Notes: generated by a model not told the origin, from the letters alone. Positions 50,743-61,739 are shown, counted from the first letter of the stretch. The stretch is 64,000 bases of DNA from Sinotaia quadrata (GCA_028829895.1 CM054182.1:6553001-6617000), one strand, 5' to 3'. Program-made: numbers and translations.

Positions 50743-52386
50743 GTATGTCTAAATTAATGCTTGTATTTCATCAGCGTGCTTCTCCTGTTTATATGTCTTG
50801 AAATCTTAGTAAATATTTATCTAAATTTCTGTCCGAACAAAGACAATGTTTGTGTTTATTTTCTCCCACTAATACCATATTGAAATATTTCGCGGACTCA
50901 TTCTGTAAGCGTCTGTAATCTAAATAACGCTTGTTGTGCTTAGTATAGTTTGATTATAGTCGTACGTATTAATGCAAACTATTTGTAATGGTATTAATAT
51001 ATATTCTAGTTTGCAATGAATCCACCTTTACATATTTACGTTTAATAAATAATTTACCTTTTAGATACAGTTATTTGATTTTTAATATCAGAAACTTCAG
51101 GAAAAAGCTACAAAACACTACTTTTTGAAAGGAATTTATTTCAAGCTGTAGCCTTGCGAACGAACTGGTCAAACACTGCTAAATACACATATTTGATTCC
51201 AATCTGTAATTTTACGAACAATTAGTTGATCTGCTAGATACAGAGAATTATTTTAGTGTATCATATGTTTTAACTAGTCAAGAGGGCATTAAGAAAAATA
51301 ATTTATGTAAAATTTTTTTTCTTTTGCAGGAGTCGAGATGGATTTTTATCACTATACCAACAGATCAGGAGCAAACGCAATTAGGTCGTCAATGATTATC
51401 AAGGAAACCCCAAGTCATAGTAGGTTTGCTCACCATGGGCAAGGTAAAATGCTTTTATGTCGTCGTTGTTGCTTTCGTCATCGTTGTTAGTATTTATAAT
51501 GCCTAGTGTTCTCTTGTTACTTTACAGGATAATCAATATAAGTGTAGATGTTGTAGTTAGTATTTATAATGCCTAGTGTTCTCTTGTTACTTTACAGTAT
51601 AATCAATATAAGTGTAGATGTTGTAGTTAGTACATTTCAAATCTATTTTCCTTAAATTTTTATAGGAAAATCAATAATTCTACTTCAATGCTTATTTGTC
51701 TTAACAATCCAGTAAATGAAAGCTACATTTTTTTTTGCACTACAATTTTAAGATATAGTGACTTTAAAATGTACAATGAGTAGTATTTATTTTAATAGAA
51801 AGAGTTGAAATGAAAAGTTTAATTTAAAAACTGTTAATGGATAATATTTACATAATTTTACGTTTATTATTCTATATTTAGAAATCAATCGTTAGCCATG
51901 AATTACCTTCAGATAGAAACTTCGTACATACTACAGTCAAATACCGTTTAAGCAAAAAGAACCAACTTCACTTTTTTGGCTGGATTGACAATTTATGATT
52001 GTTTGAGCACAAATCACTTTTTCTCTTTTCTCTCAAATCACTTATTAATAAAAGCAAATTTATTGACTAACAGAACTTGGCTTCCTTTTGAAATATAACT
52101 GATTTTTGAAACTTCAGGTGTCTACGGGACAAGTATGGAACCAAGAAGGGGAAAATTTGCCATTGCAAGGAATAACTGGCGAAGTGGTTGGAACAACAGA
52201 ATACGAAGCGGCAGACTAGACTACGCCATCCGGGTAACTTTGCCCAGGGAGAAAGTGGTCAAGTGTTATGCTGGTGGTAGAGACATTTATGTCCACAAAG
52301 GCCCGATACACCTGAGTGATTATTCGTGGGATGTGATTGCAGTCGATGATGAAGTTGCAGACCTTTTCTCAGGATTTTTTCTGTAG
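43738..52386 (+). CDS. CARD-HYD1: death-fold protein fused to a HYD1-type ADP-ribosyltransferase-like domain, eight exons
   Basis: Exons: 43738-43795, 45475-45644, 47095-47390, 48219-48444, 49482-49739, 50443-50563, 51330-51443, 52118-52386. Every junction is GT/AG and every phase matches (1,0,2,0,0,1,1), giving about 503 residues, or 465 if the 114-base exon 7 is skipped. Residues ~20-115 form a CARD-like bundle (TGLIDSLISCGVLTDSDTESL, then KLYLILEKLP). Residues ~140-230 may be a second death fold (MADLLYGAGRLEPLAY). Residues ~251-336 are an acidic Ser-rich linker. The C-terminus has NFYHYTNYAG and VYGTSMEPRRG, the HYD1-type ART pattern. CARDs recruit partners in apoptosis and innate immunity, so the ART-like part is likely the effector. 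ATG 43738 follows an in-frame TGA (43699). Exon 4's donor and the second fold are the least certain parts. Confidence 0.6.
45475..45644 (+). CDS. exon 2, first part of the CARD
   Basis: Acceptor TTTTTTAATTGTAG, donor GATAGG/GTTTGT. It encodes helices 1-4 of a CARD-like fold, with FETGLIDSLISCGVLTDSD as the most diagnostic segment. The paralogous exon 63175-63341 has VESGLLDALYASSTLTNSD at the same place. Confidence 0.7.
47095..47390 (+). CDS. exon 3, end of the CARD and start of a second helical region
   Basis: Acceptor ATTTTTCACAG, donor CTACAA/GTAGGA, phase 2. It starts METEITNFFSQARKLYLILE, the usual CARD helix 5 position, and ends in LLYGAGRLEPLAYK, which looks like helices 2-3 of another death fold. 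The donor is chosen because it makes the next exon in frame; reading on gives TAG one base later. Confidence 0.6.
48219..48444 (+). CDS. exon 4, helical region
   Basis: Acceptor ATATATAACAG. It encodes EITANCYEDHWKKLFQAF and KLTNGVREVLQRH. The donor ATAAAG/GTCCAT is weak and lies within a 70-bp tandem duplication, so a second GTCC site sits at 48515 in a different phase. Only the first keeps frame with exon 5. Confidence 0.5.
48424..48560. repeat. 70-bp tandem duplication over the exon 4 donor
   Basis: AAGAATTCTTTATC(G/A)A(C/T)TATAAAGGTCCA with TTTATATCATATTGGT is present twice, with the second copy starting 70 bp later. Confidence 0.93.
49482..49739 (+). CDS. exon 5, acidic serine-rich linker
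   Basis: Phase 0 at both ends (86 codons). It encodes SDGEEADDEDSSTHYPGSEK and other Ser/Asp/Glu-rich sequence without predicted fold, then a short helix (WDLQQHMLEV). Acceptor TTTTGTCTGCAAG, donor CTTGAG/GTATCT. It could carry phosphorylation sites. Confidence 0.6.
50443..50563 (+). CDS. exon 6, HYD1 N-terminal half (variant a)
   Basis: Acceptor TTCGTGTTGTAG, donor CCCAG/GTAAAA in phase 1. It encodes VSEKRPEEVYENFYHYTNYA and ends HFSHGPG. It can splice to exon 8 directly (giving GP-GVYGT) or to exon 7 (giving GP-GVEMDF), both in frame. Confidence 0.65.
50671..50742. repeat. (CTAT)n microsatellite in the exon 6-7 intron
   Basis: About 18 units between the two alternative half-domain exons. 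Confidence 0.97.
51330..51443 (+). CDS. exon 7, HYD1 N-terminal half (variant b)
   Basis: Acceptor TTCTTTTGCAG, donor GCAAG/GTAAAA. It is 114 bases, phase 1 to phase 1, and so can be skipped without changing frame. It encodes MDFYHYTNRSGANAI and ends HHGQG. It differs from the copy-1 exon at 10096-10209 at few positions. Confidence 0.65.
52118..52386 (+). CDS. exon 8, HYD1 C-terminal half and stop
   Basis: Acceptor TTGAAACTTCAG. It encodes VYGTSMEPRRGKFAIARNNW, DYAIRVTLP and a C-terminal tail, stopping at 52384-52386. It is 269 bases, the same length as in copy 1. Nearly all changes in its last 25 codons alter the protein (E/D, E/A, L/V, E/A, E/D, L/F, Y/F). Confidence 0.68.
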
Positions 52387-52810
52387 CTTAACATTTCCGT
52401 TGACCTTTTACTTAAAAACAAAATTTGTTTACAATTTCAATATTATTTATTTAATCGCGAGTCATCATTAATTCATTAGTTACATAACTCATTGTAGGTC
52501 TGAGTTGTGTAACTTAAAAAATGAATTACTGAGATGTACATTAAGTAACATTTTAATTACATTTAATTACATAACTCATTGTAGGTCTGGGTTGTGTAAC
52601 TTAAAAAATGAATTATTGAGATGTACATTTAAATAACATTGACCGAAGTGTGTAATATAAATTATTCTCATTTTATCATTACTACATTGCATCCTTAATT
52701 AATTTTGTACATAATTTATAGCATTGTTTAATTCCACCGATACATTTAAAAATTATTCTGAACGCATCTCGACTGACCCCACTGGAGACATTAAGCACAA
52801 CAAAGGCAAA

Positions 52811-53035
52811 ATGTCAACAAAATCGTCGCGAGCAGACCAACACAAGCCAGCCAATCGGAAGCTGCGAAACTTAAAATACAGAATAAATTCGTTCGGGGTT
52901 GCGCCATCAATGAGCCCACTGTGCACCTACGGCCATCTCTATTATGGACTTGAAAACAAAGACATCGCCGAATACACTTACACAGAACTACATCATCATT
53001 CTTTCCACTTTTCCGTCAACGACACTCTACCTTGA
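52811..53035 (+). CDS. unrecognised open frame, intact in copy 2 only
   Basis: From ATG 52811 the frame encodes 74 residues ending SVNDTLP. The frame is open further upstream to about 52722, following ATAATTTATAG, which could be a splice acceptor; if so it could be an alternative 3' exon of the CARD-HYD1 gene. Copy 1 keeps the C-terminal part with an in-frame 3-base difference but is broken by an 11-base deletion and a TAG. AATAAA at about 53579 could be its polyadenylation signal. No family recognised; chance openness is a serious alternative. Confidence 0.3.
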   Translation: MSTKSSRADQHKPANRKLRNLKYRINSFGVAPSMSPLCTYGHLYYGLENKDIAEYTYTELHHHSFHFSVNDTLP

Positions 53036-53176
53036 TTTATCTCATCTGCAACCTTTCGATAAGCGACCCACTCTCGTGCTAAGCAAGGAAAATGGGGAAA
53101 GCTGGAAGTAACCATCATCTTAAATCAAAAAGAAATTTGTATATTAACACAGCCGTTCAAAATTGATCGTATGGAT

Positions 53177-53370
<194 letters not shown>

Positions 53371-53371
<1 letters not shown>

Positions 53372-55410
53372 CGCATATTTTGTGCAAACCGCGATTGCAT
53401 TCCTATTTTAGTACAGAGTAGTATATTCTTTGTATACGCCTAAAACGTTCTGGAGAAATGTCACATATGAATTATGTGATTTCATTTATAATGTTCTAAT
53501 GTATACCTATTACATTTCATAATATAAACTATTCTTAGTTTGAATAATTTTTCGTTTGCATTTGGTGATGGAAAGACAATAAAAGGCTAATAAAGAATTA
53601 AGTTTTCATTGCTAAACTACAAAGCAGAATTTTATTACTGTAAGTGTTTAAGCAGGCAATGAGTTTGGTATTAAATTGATATTTCATGAAACATACGTGC
53701 TCCCTTCCCCGTTCCCCCCCCTCTCTCTCTCTGACTTTTCCCACCATATATGTCCACAAACTCACCCGCATGGATGACCACAGAACAAAAGAAGATGTAG
53801 GTCAATGATGAAGAAAATTCTGGATGTAAATATTTACAAGTATGTAACGGCAATTTATCAGAAGCTTCTCAAACATTTTGAAGAAATATAGTCTAACAGA
53901 CCGTCTCCGTCCAAGAACAAAGTGAATAATTGAAAACTAAATTTGAATACAATAGTACTACTTCTACTAAAGAAAGTTTGATAAACGCTTATTTAGACAA
54001 CTTCTAACGCTCTACAATAAATCACACAAAATACAGCTGATTTTTTAATACAAACTATTTCAACGCAAAAGAGAAGTAAGAGCAATATAACCAAAATAAA
54101 ATGAAACCACATGACGATATAGAACAAAAATGGGCCTAATTGCGAAAGCGTAACATAAATACAATTAAATAAAATAGCTTAATAAAATAAAATAGCTTAA
54201 TAAATAACTGTATACTAATATTATTATACTTATGCTTTGAAACAGTACTAGTACATTAGAAATGAGAGAGAGAGATGGATGGAAGGCAGCTTTACATGTA
54301 TGGACAGAGACAGTTTATTTATTTTTTTATTCTTCTCTCTGGATCTAAGTTTGCGACAAAATTTGTCAGTTTAGTGGAAAACGATCAACAGAAACAAAAC
54401 TATGTATAGCTTGATTAGCACTACCGACAGCCAGTCATCTAAGTTCTCACGATTACTCGTGTACTAAACTACTTCATACTACCCATACCCGTATAACCGA
54501 TGTTCAGTTTGAACAGTTTTAAACGTTCACATAGTTCAAGCTAGTTCTCTAATCCTATCGTGGAGTGGGTATAGGTCTATTGTACTGGACCCATTCGACT
54601 GCATTTTACGGTCTTCTCAACAATTCGTTGGCTAGAGTACTGACCCCTTAATGTGGAGAACATTTCCTCAATCCATAGACAATTTTAAAATAAGAAAACT
54701 TAAATAATTTTTTTTTTAAATCCCTTCCGCCACCAATGATTTCAGAATTATCGCACGCAGTAAATGGCCTTAATACTTATGATAAAACCTAGCTACAACG
54801 AATCATGTATGTTACGCACGCCTTATAGACACTTTTTCAGGCATTATAAATAGAAAAGTTTTACAAAACCAGGATGTTATATATGTACACTATGTACAGA
54901 TCTTCAATCATACCTTGAAAACCCTGATGTAAATTACGTCAGAAAAGAAAGTAGAAATAGAACTCAAATCTTTTCAGACCACAATTTTAACACCCGAAGA
55001 GTTGAAATGGGAATATATCCGCGAATGCTTCTGCGTGCAGTGTGTACTCTGTGTGCCAGTGTTTGTGACTGAGTGCATGTGTCTGTGCGTGAGTGTGTGT
55101 GATTACGAGTCTATACTTAATGTTTTTCAAGGATCTGCAGATACCTAAAAACCTACGACTAAATTTCCTGACAAAATGCTCAATTTTGATGAAGCCCTCT
55201 ACTTTGTAGGATAATATACAGAGAGGATGATAAAACGTTTGCTACAAACTCCACTTTCTAACCTTTCTTTGCTTAATAACCTTTTTCTTTATCCGTTTTC
55301 AAAACACTAATTTCCACTGGTACATTCACCAACAAAACCAAGGAACTTTGGAAGTGAACATTAAATAGAAATAAATCAATTGAATATGTGTATGTGTATC
55401 TGTGTTTGCG
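53371..55410. other. duplicated non-coding DNA (copy 2)
   Basis: Collinear with 11870-13910. No exon supported. Confidence 0.45.
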
Positions 55411-55414
55411 CGTA

Positions 55415-55426
55415 TATATATATATT

Positions 55427-55494
<68 letters not shown>

Positions 55495-55715
55495 GCCGAA
55501 TTTGAACGTGCAGGTATGGGTGTTTGAAAGACAGAGAGATAGATAATAGATAGATAAGTTAGATAAGATTAGATTACACTAGATTAGATTGATGTAGACT
55601 GGATTGAGTTGGTTTGGATTAGGTTAGGATAGATAGATAGATAGATATATAGTTGGATAGATTCATGGATATGTGTATAGGTAGATAGATAGATTGATCG
55701 ATAGATAGACAGGTA
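55415..55715. repeat. compound TG/GA and GATA microsatellites
   Basis: (TG)n at 55433-55460, (GA)n to 55488, then degenerate GATA/GATT units. Shorter than in copy 1. Confidence 0.93.
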
Positions 55716-55890
55716 GATAGATGGTGAGTAAGTGTGAGGTTAAGTGGGTGTGTACGTTTTACTACCACATTGATGTGTATGAAATCTGACAGCTAGCTAT
55801 ATATGTACATCTACATTTCTTTATCTGCCTTGATAGTCCTGTGAAGTCATGCATCACTGAGTGTATCAGAATCAACTGACCGTAACGTAG

Positions 55891-56094
55891 AAACTGAATA
55901 CACACAATGTAGCCCCGTTAGAGAATCGATTTGCGCTGATGTGTGATACTGTACGATTGACCAGAGACATAGATGAAGCAGTTATTTTTGAAAATAAAGA
56001 AACAAACACAGAAGAAGTAACCAACAAAAGGTTGGCACACACAAGATCACGTGGCAAGGACGACAGAGGAGAAAGTCTTGTCAGTGTCGAATAA
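55891..56094 (+). CDS. candidate coding exon, unrecognised charged protein (copy 2)
   Basis: Same 67-codon frame as 14492-14695, after GTAACGTAG and ending TAA. Within the frame the two copies differ by only two bases by eye, both silent. See the copy-1 entry for motifs. No upstream exon was matched in frame. Confidence 0.4.
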   Translation, partial: KLNTHNVAPLENRFALMCDTVRLTRDIDEAVIFENKETNTEEVTNKRLAHTRSRGKDDRGESLVSVE

Positions 56095-56139
56095 ACACCA
56101 TATGCTGTATTGCAAATACCTATATGTTTGTAATACAGT

Positions 56140-56141
<2 letters not shown>

Positions 56142-56202
<61 letters not shown>
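56142..56202. repeat. (CA)n microsatellite
   Basis: About 30 units. Confidence 0.98.
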
Positions 56203-56206
<4 letters not shown>

Positions 56207-56413
56207 TATACATCAGATAATAATTGCTATATGCTGTCATGCAAATACCCGTATTTTACAGTACAATCCTGATTTCGTGTGTGTAACCTGGACATTTTTT
56301 ATTTAACGTTTGCTGTCAAACAGTGCTTGCCGTTTTCTTTGTGTTGTTTGACAAATCTTTGAAAATTTGTCCAGAACTGTGCTATGTATATGAATTTTTA
56401 ATTAACGAGGGCA

Positions 56414-57195
56414 TGAATTTGGTCTCGAGAATTCATGAAGGTTCTTGAACATCACTCGGGGAACATTCTTCTTGAAATGCTTGATATCGCATGTGAAATT
56501 CTAGATGATTGTTCACGGTGTGTTTTGTGAGCTCATCAAAGATTCTGGAACAGTTGTGCAACGTGCGTAGAAGAGACACATGGAGCCGTTGTCTAAATAA
56601 GAAAGACAGTGACTTGTTGCAAACCACGTGATTGTGAACATGTGCCAGCGACAGCCACCATATTTAGAAAGGCTATGTTCATTGACTTTAATTATTATAT
56701 ATGTATGTTATTGACTACTTATTTCTATGCTAGAATAACTGAATGATTGTCCATCATTAATCAAACATTATTGTGAAGTGAGGTAAATGTCAGTGCTTTT
56801 TTGATTATATTCATATGTTGTATGTTTGATTATTGATTTAATAAATTTATTGTTAAATTTATTTACCTTCTTACATATAGAAATAACCATATGTTGGCGA
56901 GACAGTGAGTTGATGGTGGCTCGCTAAATATAGATTAAAAGACATAGTTGTCTTTTCCTTTGGTAAGAAGTTTATCACCTACGGAAATATAGTGTGCGGT
57001 AAATGTTTGTCTTTAATGTTGTGGAAGAGAGAAAACATTTACAAACACCTGCATATCCGCCATGTGAGAGGGAGAGTTGTGTCTTATGGAGAATTAGTAA
57101 TAACATAAATTAAGGTTCTCATCACTTGTAATTAGTTATGAATGATTAAATAATAATAATAATCATAACCAATAGTGTGGCGTAGGCGTCACAAA
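56414..57195 (-). repeat. dispersed repeat B, longest copy, possible solo LTR
   Basis: Read on the minus strand it begins TGTGACGCCTACGCCACA and its far end is ...AAATTCA, so it has the TG...CA ends of an LTR, about 780 bp apart. Parts match 38690-39060 and 40090-40270. No flanking 4-6 bp target duplication is visible. A 64-codon minus-strand frame inside it has no motif. Confidence 0.5.
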
Positions 57196-57199
57196 TTGT

Positions 57200-57784
57200 T
57201 CTCCGTGCCATTTTCTTCTTTTGAAAAGTTACACCCATACACCGATTAGCATCGATATTATCACCAATAGATTTTTTTAGACATTTTATTTAAACTTTAC
57301 AGTCTGTCTTCTGTCATGTGATGCCTCCACATCAATGCATATAAAGCAAGCGGAAATAACTCGGGACCAAAGACCGGAAAACCCCCTTTTTTTTCGAGAA
57401 AGCGAACTCTTATCTCAATGATGAACGGGAATTTCATGTTTTATTTTTAAAGTACACGTAATGAATAGTAAACGTCGTGAACCCAAAGTGTATGTTTGTC
57501 AATTCACACTCTTGCACTTTACGTTTAAGTCGATGAAGAAGATAACTTGGCAGTGAACCAGGAGATAATGGATCCTCATTTCTTCTCTTAGGTAAGGCAA
57601 AAGGTAAAGTAAATAACTTAATAATCAATTATTAGCTATACAACATATAAACTGCGCTTCAAGGCATTCAGCTCTAAAGTTTATCATTATGTAACAAGAA
57701 CGTGGAACGCTGTGCGGGCAGAGGAACTCTGTTAAAATTATGCCATCATTTGCTTACTTTCCGTAAGACATTAATCTTTGCTCT
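57200..57784. other. no recognised feature
   Basis: A short minus-strand frame at 57434-57628 lacks motifs and splice support. Confidence 0.35.
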
Positions 57785-58445
57785 TAAATAGTAATCATTA
57801 ATTAATGTGCTACTCTTTTCTTATACATAATGCAACTTGTCTGCACATTGCAGCTTCAAGAGTTTTACAGGTGAAGTAATCATTAATTAATGTGCAACTT
57901 CATTCTTTTACATACTGTAATTTGTCTGCACATTTCAACTTCAGTTTTACATGTGAAGTAATCATTAATTAATGTGCTACTTCATTCTTATACATACTGT
58001 AATTTGTCTGCACATTGCAATTTATAGAATTTTACATGTGATCATTAATTAATGTGCTACTTTATTCTTACACATACTGTAATTTGTCTGAATATTGCAA
58101 TTTATAGAATTTTACATGTGATCATTAATTAATGTGCTACTTCATTCTTACACATACTGTAATTTGTCTGAATATTGCAATTTATAGAATTTTACATGTG
58201 ATCATTAATTAATGTGCTACTTTATTCTTACACATACTGTAATTTGTCTGAATATTGCAATTTATAGAATTTTACATGTGATCATTAATTAATGTGCTAC
58301 TTCATTCTTACACATACTGTAATTTGTCTGTATATTGCAATTTATAGAATTTTACATGTGATCATTAATTAATGTGCTACTTCATTCTTACACATACTGT
58401 AATTTGTCTGAATATTGCAGCTTTAAGAGTTTTACATGTGACGGT
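57785..58445. repeat. ~80-bp tandem repeat, ~8 copies
   Basis: Units of TCATTAATTAATGTGCTACT with TGTAATTTGTCTG and GAATTTTACATGTG. The left two or three copies are diverged and of different length (60-90 bp); the right five are almost identical at 80 bp. Confidence 0.95.
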
Positions 58446-58449
58446 ATTC

Positions 58450-60080
58450 TATAAAATATTCAAAATTCTTTACATTCAATTTCAGAAGCGAAATTAATTA
58501 ACAAGATTTTAAGCATTGCATTATGTATTTTTAAAATCTAAAACTCTAGATGGGTAAAATGAAATACAATACTCATTTTGTAATCAGATCACTTAATGTG
58601 AAAATTGGAAAGGTCTGAATTTGTTAAATGGATTTTTAAAACTGTAAAAAGTTTATTAAGTGCTTATTATATAACCTTTTGAAATATCGAATTAACCTCT
58701 CAGAGAACAGTATTTTATGACTGTTCTTGTGACACATTTTCATAGCTATATATATGTATGCATATAATATATTAAACAGAGAATGAAGATATTTATTCTT
58801 TACGTTAGCATGACAGTCAAACGGTAAACTTTAAATGAATAGATCGTAATAATAGCAATATTATTCTGCAATAGAATGCTTTCAAGGATATGTATTAAAC
58901 TGATTCTTGAGCAGAGCAATGAATGATATTATTTTAATTATGCAGCTAATGAAAATGATTATGTTTAGATTTCATATAATGCAAGTGTAGCTTTTAATTT
59001 AGTCATTTTGTTCGGTAATGACAGCGCAATTTTCACCTAATACAAGTACTGTGAAGACTAATAACGGGAAAACCCTTTTATAAAATTAAGCATAATTTTA
59101 CAGTTGAAATGTACACAGTTGAATTGTACAAAATACGAAATTTTATTTGAAAAGATTTTGCACTTGACCGTGTTATAGTAGCTTTTGTTTTATAAGTTTA
59201 ATCAAGTATATTTTCATTTCTGACAGGGTTTTATTTTTAAAGAATTATTGAGGTCAAGGTAGGCTTAATGGAATTATTCAAATCGATATAACCTCTTAAC
59301 CGTTCGCGAAATTAACGAATGTTGGAAGCAGATGTAGATGAAAAAATTAATAATTCAGCCGATACAAAAAGATTTGAGATATTGATTGATATTAAACATA
59401 GTAACAAATTTATTATTATTTAATCATTTTACGACTTTAAGCACCGAGTGAACTGTTGACTCTTTATATTTCTATAAACTGATATAAATAAATCATGTGC
59501 ATTGAACTGTGGTAACTAAACTCTTGAGTGATTGTGAATTGTTGAGTGATTGTGGAAACACTGAGTGATTTTGTTATTGTGATTTGCCCAATTGTCATTT
59601 CACTTTAAAATATAAAAAATACAAGAGCTCGTCATTGTGTTACAAATAGCAGAATGTTACAATGGATCAATGCAAAGCGTAAACAACATTCATTTAATGA
59701 AATAGCAACGGCTTGTATTCACATTGTAAGTCATCTTAATCTTAAATCAGCTCTAAAGCGGATAGAATTTCTGTTAAATATAAATTAAAACATTTACGTG
59801 CTTTAGCTAAATTTCATCAACAAATTCATCGTTCCCTGTAAACATTTTCTCCACATCTGTTCCTTTCTCACAAATAAAAAAAAATAAAATAATTTTTTTA
59901 TGTATCAGAATGAATTCTAGATGTCGTGGGCTTAAGGAAAGCATTAACTTGTATCTGGAAATAGTAATTCACATTTCTCTGTTTCCTTTTGTGTTCATCC
60001 GCTGTCACGATCTTCGATCATCATCATCCGATGTCACATGACAAAACACGTCGTGAGATTTATCGTTCTTGCCTTGTCTG
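58450..60080. other. AT-rich DNA without recognised gene
   Basis: Stop codons are dense in all frames. If the minus-strand exon at 60085 is real, its 3' UTR would lie here. Confidence 0.35.
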
Positions 60081-60084
60081 ACTT

Positions 60085-60196
60085 TCATGACAAGCCAGCT
60101 CCATAACTGTCTTTGATACCTCGTATTGCACTCTTACGGGTGGTTCCACCAATGCTCCTACAACAGTCGTAGATATAGCTCAGACTTCTAACGGTT
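60085..60196 (-). CDS. possible terminal exon, minus strand, unrecognised
   Basis: A strong acceptor on the minus strand (a run of T followed by CAAACAG, ending at 60197) precedes a frame of 36 codons to a TGA at 60085-60087. The reading includes SLSYIYDCC, GGTTRKSAIRG and DSYGAGLS. The exon begins with one base completing a codon. No upstream exon or family recognised. Confidence 0.28.
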
Positions 60197-60265
60197 CTGT
60201 TTGAAAAAAAAAAGAAATTTATGAAAAATAATATAATCTGTAATATTTAATGAATATTTAATGTT

Positions 60266-60268
<3 letters not shown>

Positions 60269-60322
<54 letters not shown>
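60269..60322. repeat. (TA)n(GA)n microsatellite
   Basis: TA run followed by GA run. Confidence 0.95.
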
Positions 60323-60325
<3 letters not shown>

Positions 60326-60329
60326 ATTT

Positions 60330-61170
60330 TTGTGTCATTTCCGCATTATCTCAAGTAACAGTCATTTTCCCATTCAGTGAAACGTAAAAAAAATGGCTTC
60401 AGCATTCTGAGAAAAAACATCAAAAAAAACAAATAATCAATAGTTACTTAATATTGACGTATATACTATTTTTGCGTTCACTTTTCTATTTGTGAAGCGA
60501 TCCAACTAGCTATAGTTATGATGAGTTCGAATGAACAGTTTGAAGTTTTTCACACTCATCTAGCCACAATAACACGTACAACAATTATATGTCGACTCAA
60601 CATTCTTCGAACATTGGCATTTGTTATCCATCACACCCACACACAAGCATACAAACAAAAAAAGATTATTTTGAAAAAAAAATTAGTCTGAAGAATGTTA
60701 AAAAGTAGAAGAACAAAACAAATGAGAAAAAAACGGATCGTCGTCCCTACTGCGAGGTTTGCTATGCATAATTAATTGACGGAAGTGTTCTTTTCACATT
60801 TTCACTACGTCATAGGATAGTTGGGGTGAACTGTGTCGTGCATTTAATTTTATCAAGAGACAAATACAGGTAAATGTATCAACAAATAACCTATTTTAGT
60901 GTGGCGACAATATCGATATTACTATAAATATTTGGATACCCACCCACCCCACCCCCGTCATAAAATGTGACATTTAAGTCAATACGCAACTAACACAGTC
61001 ACAATTACACTTGATGTAACAGAACTATACGTAAAGCTACATGTAGCAATGAAGTAATAATTAACAAACATTATTTAATACTTTAAAAGAATATAACTTT
61101 TAATTACCTCTCGGTTATAAAAGTCTGATCTCCCCATTTCATTTCTTGTGAGTCTACTCATCTCATTTTC
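60330..61170. other. no recognised feature
   Basis: AT-rich, with short A runs; nothing supported. Confidence 0.4.
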
Positions 61171-61287
61171 TTGATACAATTTTTTCAGCGGGGTGTCTGT
61201 GTTACGTGTTACTGCATTAGATCACGTATTTATATGTATGCTTGTTGGTTCTATTCTTACAATCAGTCTTTCAGTAGTAATTCTCAA

Positions 61288-61668
61288 ACGAAACTTGTGC
61301 ACCAAGCTGCTGAGATAAAACACGATGAATTCCTTCCCCTTGTCTGTGACGTAGTTCTGGACTCTGCTCTGGTGAAGAACAACAAAGAGGGCCAGCAAGA
61401 ACATGGACTAAACAAAAGAAACAGCCCACAATGACTAAACCAGCTCACAACATCATTCCACAGCACAGGACAGTTAGAACAGAACACAATGATCCAAATA
61501 GGATCAGATCAGACAAAAATGCATGCTGTCGTTTTAAGGGACATTTACATAAGTCTTCAAATCCCAGAGTATTCAATCTCTCATTTTTTAAATCCAGACA
61601 GACTATTTGGAGATTCGAACATAATCCTCCACGCCAGAACTAAAATTGTAGAGTACAGAAACCCATAA
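61288..61668 (+). pseudogene. coding-like fragment, unrecognised, with frame break near 61435
   Basis: Two consecutive frames read like protein: 61288-61434 (VHQAAEIKHDEFLPLVCDVV) and, after a stop and a shift, 61438-61668 (SDQTKMHAVVLRDIYIS, LFGDSNIILHARTKIVEY). GC content is higher than the flanks. Such a broken, unspliced coding relic is typical of an old transposon or retrogene. No family recognised. Confidence 0.3.
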
Positions 61669-61730
61669 AGAAGGTTGTTACACTCAGGTCACACTAGCAA
61701 AATACTGCTAGAGAGCTAGACTATATCTAA

Positions 61731-61739
61731 CACACACAC

